Assembly: GCA_945957555.1 (NCBI GenBank)
Contig: CAMFLX010000005.1
Span: forward strand, 1-64,000
Length of the DNA: 64,000 nt
Reading direction: 5' to 3'
Source: an uncultured Cytophagales bacterium
Lineage (GTDB): Bacteria; Bacteroidota; Bacteroidia; Cytophagales; UBA9547
Of this stretch, positions 10,074 to 16,073 are shown piece after piece (position 1 is the first letter of the stretch; every line of letters begins with the position of its first letter). The notes under the pieces are model-generated. The model saw nothing but the letters and a program-made list of their open reading frames with translations. It was not told the DNA's origin and ran no database searches. The position numbers and the translations under genes are program-made.

Positions 10074-10571
10074 ATGCATGTTCCATTTGAAAATATAGAT
10101 CATAATTCTAGACTTTGGGTATTTCAGGCAGACAGATTTTTTTCTGATTCAGAAATAGAGTATCTCAACCTTATACTTAAAAACTTTACCCAAGAGTGGA
10201 CGAGCCATAATCATGTTTTGGAATCTTCGTTTTTGATTGAAAGCCAAAGATTTATCATACTTGCAGTAAATGAATCCTTAAATGACGCAAGCGGCTGTTC
10301 TATAGACAAAAGCGTCAAAATTATCAAAACTATAGAAGAAGAGCTACACATTAACTTGTTAGACAAAACCTCAGTGGCATTCTTCGTAGAAGAACAAATC
10401 AAAACCCTGAAGCTTTCTGATCTTAAGGCGGAGATTACAAAAGGCTCTATTACTGAAAATACTTTAGTATTTAATACACTAGTATCAAACAAAGCAGAAT
10501 ATCTTGAGTATTTTAAGTGTCCAGCTAGACAAACTTGGCTCAAAAGGTATTTTGTAAAATCAGCTATATAA
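10074..10571 (+). CDS. Conserved Bacteroidota protein, often mislabelled 'ABC transporter ATPase'
   Basis: A 165-residue soluble protein with no Walker motifs, so the database name 'ABC transporter ATPase', which I recall for its relatives, is not supported. Visible conserved features are VPFE near the start, a W-x-F/Y-Q-x-x-R (WVFQADR) element, and NDASGCSIDKSVKII in the middle, a motif I recognise from homologues across the phylum. A cysteine-serine pair in ASGCSIDKS is the most likely functional site, but no activity is known. There is no signal peptide. The next gene, a GT4 glycosyltransferase, starts 5 bases after the stop, so the two are co-transcribed. Confidence 0.8.
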   Translation: MHVPFENIDHNSRLWVFQADRFFSDSEIEYLNLILKNFTQEWTSHNHVLESSFLIESQRFIILAVNESLNDASGCSIDKSVKIIKTIEEELHINLLDKTSVAFFVEEQIKTLKLSDLKAEITKGSITENTLVFNTLVSNKAEYLEYFKCPARQTWLKRYFVKSAI

Positions 10572-10576
10572 TTTTA

Positions 10577-11818
10577 ATGAAAATTTTACTCATACACCAA
10601 TATTTCCTTGACGAAGGGGATGGTGGTGGTTCTCGATTCAACGAACTTACTAAGATTTGGAAAGAAAAAGGAGCCGATATTACCGTGATCGCTGGAATGG
10701 TCCACTACACTACTGGACTCAAAAAGGATAAATATAAAGGCAAATATTTTCTTCAAGAGACCAATCAAGACGGGATCCACATTTGGCGTTGCCATGTTTC
10801 TGAATCTTATAATACTAGCTTTTTAGGGAGGCTATGGGCCTACTTTTCTTTCGTTTTTTCCAGTATTTGGGCAGGACTTTTCAAAGTAAAAGGCAAGTAC
10901 GATCTCATCTTGGTCACCTCCCCACCTCTTTTTGTGGGTATTACAGCCCTGTTGCTCTCCAAACTAAAGAGATTGCCTTTAGTGTTTGAAATCAGGGACT
11001 TATGGCCAGAATCTGCTATAGACACAGGTGTGTTGACAAACAAATGGATCATTAAGTTCGCTTATTGGTTTGAAAAAACCATTTATAAAAACGCTACTTT
11101 GATCAATACCTTAACGCCTGCCTTTCAGAAAAAACTCGTTGAAAACAAAAATGTACCTTCTAGCAAAGTGATCATGATCCCCAATGCCTCAGACTTTTCC
11201 CTGTCTGAGAAGTTGTTGAACACTATGGACATCGCGACAACCAGAAAAGAATTGGGTTGGGAGGGCAAATTGGTGATTACCTACGTAGGTGCCCACGGTG
11301 TAGCCAACCACTTGATACAGGTTTTAGATACCGCTGAACGCCTTAAAGGCACCAAAGCACACTTTGTACTTATTGGTGCTGGTATGCAGCGCGACGAACT
11401 CATCAAAGATGCCCAAGATCGGGGCTTAGACAATGTGGAGTTTATTGGGCCCGTTTCAAAAGTAGAAGTGTTTAAGTACATACTTGCCTCAGACATTGGC
11501 ACATCGGTGTTAAAGAAAGTAGATACCTTTAAAACGGTATATTCTAATAAAACCTTTGACTACATGTCTTGTAAGAAGCCCATCATCATGGTGATAGATG
11601 GTGTTTCTCGAGAATTGGTAGAGGCTGCCCAGTGTGGGGTGTATGTGGAACCAGAAAATCCTGATGACTTTGCACAGAAAACGAGACTGTATCTTGATCA
11701 ACCTGAAAGGATAAAGATAGAGGGTGAAAATGGCTACGAGTATGCTTTGAAACACTTTGACAGACAGGTTTTAGGGGAGAAGTATTTGGAACATTTAAAA
11801 CGATTGGTTCACAAATAA
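10577..11818 (+). CDS. GT4 family glycosyltransferase (WcaI/Cap-like)
   Basis: A 413-residue GT-B enzyme. The N-terminus MKILLIHQYF followed by the GDGGGSRF loop is the acceptor domain start, LVTSPPLFVG and FEIRDLWPES are typical of WcaI-like GT4 enzymes, and VITYVGAHGVANHL begins the donor domain. The C-terminal FDYMSCKKPIIMVIDG and the GVYVEPENP segment bind the nucleotide sugar. I chose ATG 10577 over earlier in-frame codons because the conserved protein begins there and only 5 bases separate it from the preceding gene. It probably adds a sugar in exopolysaccharide or lipid-linked oligosaccharide assembly at the inner face of the cytoplasmic membrane. Confidence 0.9.
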   Translation: MKILLIHQYFLDEGDGGGSRFNELTKIWKEKGADITVIAGMVHYTTGLKKDKYKGKYFLQETNQDGIHIWRCHVSESYNTSFLGRLWAYFSFVFSSIWAGLFKVKGKYDLILVTSPPLFVGITALLLSKLKRLPLVFEIRDLWPESAIDTGVLTNKWIIKFAYWFEKTIYKNATLINTLTPAFQKKLVENKNVPSSKVIMIPNASDFSLSEKLLNTMDIATTRKELGWEGKLVITYVGAHGVANHLIQVLDTAERLKGTKAHFVLIGAGMQRDELIKDAQDRGLDNVEFIGPVSKVEVFKYILASDIGTSVLKKVDTFKTVYSNKTFDYMSCKKPIIMVIDGVSRELVEAAQCGVYVEPENPDDFAQKTRLYLDQPERIKIEGENGYEYALKHFDRQVLGEKYLEHLKRLVHK

Positions 11819-11886
11819 AGAATAACATTGCTAGGCATTTAGAGTCACAAAGGCGGTATCAACTAGGCTTTTATGAATTCCTAGTC

Positions 11887-11895
11887 TATATTTGC
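11887..11895 (+). promoter_or_regulatory. -7 box of the small membrane protein/channel operon
   Basis: TATATTTGC fits TAnnTTTG(C) perfectly, 24 bases before the ATG at 11919. A TTG inside the box (11892) is in frame with the gene but cannot be the start if this promoter is used. Confidence 0.6.
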
Positions 11896-11918
11896 AAAAC
11901 ATTTTTAATGAATTTTTT

Positions 11919-12119
11919 ATGAAAGTAGTCGGTTGGATTTTCGTTGCTATGGCTGCAGCCTTTTTAGGCATGATCTTATACTTTGCCGCCTTATTTCTGT
12001 TCCGTTCTTCTTTCAGTACAGAAGCCAAAGTTCTTTCCTGCTTTTTAGCACTGCTGGCACTCGGTACTACTATTGGTCGATTGGTATTTGTGTTTAAGGA
12101 TCTCAAAAGAAAAGATTGA
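11919..12119 (+). CDS. Small two-helix membrane protein upstream of a potassium channel
   Basis: A 66-residue protein with two predicted membrane helices: VVGWIFVAMAAAFLGMILYF and, after a short polar turn (RSSFSTEAK), VLSCFLALLALGTTIGRLVFVF, ending in a basic tail KDLKRKD. No family is recognised. The ATG at 11919 is chosen because a -7 box lies at 11887-11895. The next gene, a KirBac-like channel, starts 2 bases after this stop, so the pair is tightly linked. A helper or regulatory subunit of the channel is possible but is only inferred from spacing. Confidence 0.7.
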   Translation: MKVVGWIFVAMAAAFLGMILYFAALFLFRSSFSTEAKVLSCFLALLALGTTIGRLVFVFKDLKRKD

Positions 12120-12121
12120 AC

Positions 12122-13060
12122 ATGAGCAAAATTCAAGAAAACCTAGAAAAGGTCAATACTGGATTTTCCAACCTGAGCAACCAAAATAATACACGCCTTA
12201 TTACTAGCGATGGGCGTAACAATATACGTAAACTTGGCCTTTCGTTTTTTGATAGATTTAGTTTATATAGAACGCTTATTGTTACCACATGGACTAAGTT
12301 TTTTCTGGTTGTCATAGGGGTTTTCATTGTTGCCAATCTTATTTTTGGACTCATCTATTTTTCAATTGGGGTAGAACATCTTGGAGGAACTCAATATACC
12401 TCCGATTTGGAAGCCTTTTTGGAAGTTTTGTTCTTCAGCGCACAAACATTTACCACGGTGGGTTATGGGCGCATTAGTCCCACGGGTTTGGGTGTGAATA
12501 TTGTCGCTTCCTTAGAATCACTCATTGGTGTATTGATCTTTGCCATGTTTGCAGGTGTACTTTATGGAAGGTTTTCAAGACCTGTTGTCAAAATTATCAA
12601 AAGCAAAAATGCACTCATCAGTGATTATCAAGGTATCAAAGCACTTATGTTTAGGATTGCCAATGCAAAAAGCAGCACCGTAACCGATGCTGAGGTCGAA
12701 TTGCGTTTATCCATCTTGAAAAAAGATAATGGAGTTACTAAAAGGCTTTTCTATGAACTTAAAACGGAAATTTCCAAGATCAACTTTTTAACGTTATCTT
12801 GGACAGTCGTGCATCCGATCAATTCGGACAGTCCTCTTTGGGGATTGAGTGAGCAGGAAGTCTCAAATTTAGATGCGGAAGTCATTGTGTTATTCAGAGG
12901 TTTTGAGGATACATTTTCTCAAACGGTGCACTCTTGGATCTCTTACACGCATGATGAGATCGTATGGAATGCCAAGTTCAAATCTATTATAGCATACGAT
13001 ACTGATGGATTGGTTTCTGTGGATTTGTCGAGACTTAATGACCATGAGTTGATAGATTAA
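12122..13060 (+). CDS. Inward-rectifier (KirBac-like) potassium channel
   Basis: A 312-residue channel subunit. An amphipathic slide helix (about residues 43-56) leads into the outer helix (about 57-80). The pore helix and filter read FFSAQTFTTVGYGRISP, with the potassium selectivity filter TVGYG at 112-116. The inner helix (about 124-146) contains the hinge region, and residues 150-312 form an immunoglobulin-like cytoplasmic assembly domain, seen in ALMFRIANAKSSTVTDAEVEL and HPINSDSPLWGLSEQE, both hallmarks of Kir/KirBac. Four subunits form a potassium channel in the inner membrane. A TTG at 12116 overlaps the preceding stop; ATG 12122 is preferred. Eukaryotic Kir channels are gated by PIP2 and the bacterial ones are blocked by it, but regulation here is unknown. 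Confidence 0.93.
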   Translation: MSKIQENLEKVNTGFSNLSNQNNTRLITSDGRNNIRKLGLSFFDRFSLYRTLIVTTWTKFFLVVIGVFIVANLIFGLIYFSIGVEHLGGTQYTSDLEAFLEVLFFSAQTFTTVGYGRISPTGLGVNIVASLESLIGVLIFAMFAGVLYGRFSRPVVKIIKSKNALISDYQGIKALMFRIANAKSSTVTDAEVELRLSILKKDNGVTKRLFYELKTEISKINFLTLSWTVVHPINSDSPLWGLSEQEVSNLDAEVIVLFRGFEDTFSQTVHSWISYTHDEIVWNAKFKSIIAYDTDGLVSVDLSRLNDHELID

Positions 13061-13182
13061 CCCAAAAGATCTATACAAAAGGCAATGTCTATTAAGTGGC
13101 TGAACAGGGGAATATCAAGAATAAAAGTTACTTTTTCTACATTAAACTGTATATATCATTATATTTACTCAAAAATCTCGAT

Positions 13183-14181
13183 ATGAAAAAAACTTTTACG
13201 TTTCTATTCGCACTTTTAGCTGCATATACTTCCCAATCACAAACTTGCACAGGTAGCCAAGTGGTGATTGTTGCTTCAAAGGACACTTCAAATGGTACAG
13301 ACATTGTTCATACTAAACTATTGTATGATATTAACGGCAACCCTGTGCAGCGTAACAATTATGTTCCTGCTAATCCATCCTTCCAAACTTTAAAGTTTAT
13401 AGAGGTTTATTACTACAACGGTACGAAATTAGATAGTATTATTGGGTTTACTGATGAATCAAAAACCACCAAAAACGATGTTTACAAGAGATTTACTTAC
13501 GATGTTAATGGCAATTTGATCAAAGTTGTTAATAAACCAGAAGGAACAACCGAAGAGGTTTCTACCTTTACCTATGCTAGCAACAAATTGTCTTCCATCA
13601 CATCGTCTTCTTTCACTGTTAGCGGTATTACTTTTAATGGAAGTAACAATTTGAGCACTGCCAAAGTAGTAATTAGTGGTTTTACGGTAACTGGTAATTT
13701 TGCATCAGACACTAAAATCAATCCTTTTTCTGGAAAGTTAGGTCTTAATGATGATGTGCTTTCGTATTTTAACGTGAATAACGTTCTTACTTTCGGGGCT
13801 TCTGGTGTTACTGCTGTAAATATCAATTACGTATATGACAGCAACAACAGACCCACTCACTTGGATAGGTCTGAAAGTGTTACAGGATCTAATACTTTAA
13901 AGAGTGAAATCACCTATGGTTGTCTTTCCGATGCACTACTCACCTCAACCAGAGATGAGAAGATTTCAGTAACCAGCAACATCTCTCCAAACCCATCTCC
14001 GGACGGTATCTTTAACATTGCAGAGAACATAGAGTCAGTAACAGTGAGAAACCTTTCTGGTAGTGTTGTACTGGAGTCTACAAACAACAAGATTGATCTT
14101 TCTGCTCAGAAATCAGGCATCTACATCCTCGAAATCAAAACTAAGGATGGCTTGAAAATGGCTAAAGTGGTAAAAGAATAA
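13183..14181 (+). CDS. Secreted protein with T9SS type A sorting domain
   Basis: A 332-residue exported protein. MKKTFTFLFALLAAYTSQSQ is a Sec signal peptide cleaved near residue 20, followed by TCTGSQ. The middle part contains repeated YDVNGNLI-type strands (YDINGNPVQ, YDVNGNLIK, YDSNNRPTH), reminiscent of short YD/RHS-like beta repeats. The last 80 residues are a T9SS type A C-terminal domain: ISPNPSPDGIFNI, then LSGSVV, then IDLSAQKSGIYILEIKTKDGLKMAKVVKE. The protein therefore crosses the outer membrane by the type IX system and is probably anchored or released after PorU processing. I placed the start at 13183 because only this ATG gives a normal signal peptide. A variant -7 box (TATATTTAC, 13161-13169) lies 14 bases upstream. 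A strong terminator follows. Confidence 0.85.
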   Translation: MKKTFTFLFALLAAYTSQSQTCTGSQVVIVASKDTSNGTDIVHTKLLYDINGNPVQRNNYVPANPSFQTLKFIEVYYYNGTKLDSIIGFTDESKTTKNDVYKRFTYDVNGNLIKVVNKPEGTTEEVSTFTYASNKLSSITSSSFTVSGITFNGSNNLSTAKVVISGFTVTGNFASDTKINPFSGKLGLNDDVLSYFNVNNVLTFGASGVTAVNINYVYDSNNRPTHLDRSESVTGSNTLKSEITYGCLSDALLTSTRDEKISVTSNISPNPSPDGIFNIAENIESVTVRNLSGSVVLESTNNKIDLSAQKSGIYILEIKTKDGLKMAKVVKE

Positions 14182-14203
14182 TTATAAGACATATAAATAG
14201 ACA

Positions 14204-14243
14204 AAAGAGAAAAGCCCCGCAAATTGCGGGGCTTTTCTCTTTA
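14204..14243. terminator. Terminator with a 17-bp perfect stem
   Basis: AAAGAGAAAAGCCCCGC (14204-14220) pairs perfectly with 14226-14242 around a 5-base loop. It follows the T9SS cargo gene by 22 bases and, being A-rich on one side and T-rich on the other, can act on both strands. It would also end the minus-strand small-gene cluster. Confidence 0.9.
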
Positions 14244-14292
14244 TAAAGTATCTTTGAAAGTCTTCTCTTTCAACAAATTAGTATTCACTATC

Positions 14293-14547
14293 CTAACCTA
14301 TATATTCCTCAAAAGCATCCTTGCCCTTATGGTAGACTACATACAAGCTTTTAGAATCCATTACATCAATAATTGTTCTAGATTTCTCATCTTGGTATAC
14401 TCTCAAATATACGCTATCTTCAACTGGTTCTGTTTCAATGACCACTTCCTCTTTTATAGGCAGCTCAAACTCAAAACACTCTGGCTCATGGACGATGGTC
14501 ATAGGATGGTCTGATTAATTGCTAATTGTAAAAGACGTTTTTTTCAT
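14293..14547 (-). pseudogene. Small paralogue of the 85-residue protein, interrupted by an in-frame stop
   Basis: Reading from the ATG at 14547 gives MKKTSFTISN, then TAA (14515-14517), then SDHP followed by MTIVHEPECFEFELP and a full C-terminal part ending ...YHKGKDAFEEYIG. This matches the intact neighbour at 14962-15219 (MNKEKASFTINNDTNLP then MTIVHEPECFEFEVP) along the whole length, so the TAA sits inside a conserved N-terminal segment. The MTIVHEPECFEF segment is almost identical at DNA level in the two copies. A 69-residue product could still be made from the internal ATG at 14502, so the gene may be broken or may have a shortened start. The function is unknown. Confidence 0.65.
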
Positions 14548-14568
14548 AATATCAATGCCTTGACGAAT

Positions 14569-14913
14569 TTACTCTAACAAATCATCCTTTAAATCCTCAT
14601 AAAACATAGTCTCAGAGTAATTAGTCTTAAAAGTACCAATTTTACAAAAGATGGTTTCAGTGTAACCTTCTTCTATTATTTTTGATATAGCTTTTCTCAA
14701 CGTTTCCTTCCCTAGATCTTTCACAATTACCATATCGGTTGCCCAGAAATATTCTTTAAACTCATCTTTTTGCATCAAGTCTTGAATATTAATAATCGTA
14801 AAAAATGTCGCGAAGAAAATTCGTTCATCTGGTAAAATGATATTGACATCAATGTTGTCATTGTACATATCTTCAACAGTATAACCTCCAGGACAAATGA
14901 CCTTAAAACTCAT
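14569..14913 (-). CDS. Small acidic soluble protein of unknown function
   Basis: A 114-residue protein starting MSFKVICPGGYTVEDMYND, with NIILPDERIFFATFFTIINIQDLMQ in the middle and a YFWATDMVIVKDLGKETLRKAISKIIEEGY helix pair towards the C-terminus. I recall similar small proteins (motifs NDNIDVN, FFATFFT and W-A-x-D-MVIVKDL) from Bacteroidota, frequently in clusters of unknown genes, and no function is established. The protein is acidic and lacks a signal peptide. A TTG at 14931 is in frame but ATG 14913 is preferred. It lies 48 bases after the 85-residue gene and 21 bases before the broken paralogue, giving an A-B-A' layout that suggests one transcription unit and an old duplication. Such small acidic arrays sometimes hold immunity proteins, but no toxin is visible here. 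Confidence 0.6.
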   Translation of the reverse strand: MSFKVICPGGYTVEDMYNDNIDVNIILPDERIFFATFFTIINIQDLMQKDEFKEYFWATDMVIVKDLGKETLRKAISKIIEEGYTETIFCKIGTFKTNYSETMFYEDLKDDLLE

Positions 14914-14961
14914 AGATATAAATAAAAACAACTCTTACTTACAATAATTTCCCCTTAAGAT

Positions 14962-15219
14962 TCAATCAAAATATTTCTCAAAAACATCATTTCCATTGTA
15001 GTAAACAGAATACATACTTCTATGTGGCCAAATAGAAACAACTGTCTTACCCTCAATCACATCTATCTTTAAATTAATACTGTCATTTACAGGGTCTGTC
15101 TTTACAACAATCTCATTTGAAATGGGAACCTCAAATTCAAAACACTCCGGCTCATGGACGATGGTCATAGGTAAGTTTGTATCATTATTTATTGTAAAAG
15201 AAGCTTTTTCTTTATTCAT
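14962..15219 (-). CDS. Small protein of unknown function, intact paralogue of 14293-14547
   Basis: An 85-residue soluble protein, MNKEKASFTINNDTNLP then MTIVHEPECFEFEVPISNE, then a strand-rich middle (IVVKTDPVNDSINLKIDV) and the end VYYNGNDVFEKYFD. The pattern of short beta strands around an EPECFEF(E/L)P core followed by a YxVYYNGxDxFE tail is shared with the interrupted copy downstream, so this is a small two-member family in the window. There is no signal peptide or membrane segment. It lies 62 bases after the amidase stop on the same strand and may be read through from it. The function is not known. Confidence 0.65.
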   Translation of the reverse strand: MNKEKASFTINNDTNLPMTIVHEPECFEFEVPISNEIVVKTDPVNDSINLKIDVIEGKTVVSIWPHRSMYSVYYNGNDVFEKYFD

Positions 15220-15281
15220 AATATTGATCCAAAGTCTATTAAAGAAAAATCACTTTCTATTTATTATGAAGAAAATATCAT

Positions 15282-16073
15282 TTACTTCTTCACATTCTCT
15301 ATGTCTTCCTTATAGGTTTCAAAGCCTTCAAAAATACCCTCGGCGATCTTCTTTTGGCCTTCTGCAGTGCCAATAATTTTTTCATCCGCGGAGTTGGTCA
15401 AGAAACCGATCTCTACTAGGGCGCTGGGCATGGTGGTTTTCCAAAGCACCAAGAATCCTGCCTGACGTACGCCCCTGGATTTCATGCCCGTCTTCTCGCT
15501 CATATATTTTTCTGCTTTGTCGGCAAACTTCACGCTGTTTTCCATGAAGGCGTTTTGGTAATTCATAAATAGGATATGTGCCAGTGGCGAATTAGGGTCG
15601 AAGCCTTCGTATTTCTCTAAGTAATTGTCTTCTTGCAGCACTACCGAGTTTTCTCGCTTGGCAACCTCTAGGTTGCCCTCGGTTTTGTGCATACCCATGG
15701 TATAGGTTTCTGTTCCTGTGATGGCGCTACTGGGATTTGCGTTACAATGAATGGAAATAAAAAAGTCGGCATTGTTTTTGTTTGCTATAGTAGCGCGGTC
15801 GTGAAGCTCCACAAATTTGTTGACTTTTCGGGTATAAATCACTTTTACTTCTGGCAGATGCAGATTAATGAGTTTACCTAACTCCATCGCCACTTTAAGT
15901 GTTATCTCGGACTCCTTGTGAGATTTACCGTGACAACCAGGATCTTTGCCTCCGTGACCTGCATCAATTACTACAGTCTTAACTTTATAGTTTAGTACTT
16001 CTTGTAATCCGGTGCTCTTGGGGATTAATAAAAAGGTAAAACCTAACAAAGTGACTGTAATAAGATTTTTCAT
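15282..16073 (-). CDS. N-acetylmuramoyl-L-alanine amidase (Amidase_3)
   Basis: A 263-residue zinc amidase that cuts the bond between MurNAc and the peptide stem of peptidoglycan. MKNLITVTLLGFTFLLIP is a signal peptide or membrane anchor. The Amidase_3 domain begins with VVIDAGHGGKDPG (zinc His40), then ESEITLKVAMELGKLI, then FFISIHCNANP (second zinc His), and ends with PSALVEIGFLTN (catalytic Glu). The segment of about 60 residues between the second histidine and the end (TGTETYTMGMHKTEGNL ... NSPLAHILFMNYQ) is the family's usual insertion in Bacteroidota. An upstream in-frame ATG at 16148 would put 25 unlikely residues before the signal peptide. The chosen ATG abuts the lptD start on the other strand (CATATG). 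It acts in the periplasm in cell-wall turnover. Confidence 0.93.
   Translation of the reverse strand: MKNLITVTLLGFTFLLIPKSTGLQEVLNYKVKTVVIDAGHGGKDPGCHGKSHKESEITLKVAMELGKLINLHLPEVKVIYTRKVNKFVELHDRATIANKNNADFFISIHCNANPSSAITGTETYTMGMHKTEGNLEVAKRENSVVLQEDNYLEKYEGFDPNSPLAHILFMNYQNAFMENSVKFADKAEKYMSEKTGMKSRGVRQAGFLVLWKTTMPSALVEIGFLTNSADEKIIGTAEGQKKIAEGIFEGFETYKEDIENVKK

Noticed and set aside
10074-10571. ABC transporter ATPase function
   Set aside because: No Walker A, Walker B or signature motif is present.
11831-12136. 101-residue minus-strand frame
   Set aside because: Overlaps the small membrane protein and KirBac start; composition is antisense-like.
14224-14514. 96-residue plus-strand frame
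   Set aside because: Antisense to the small paralogue at 14293-14547, whose similarity to its intact sister copy is clear.
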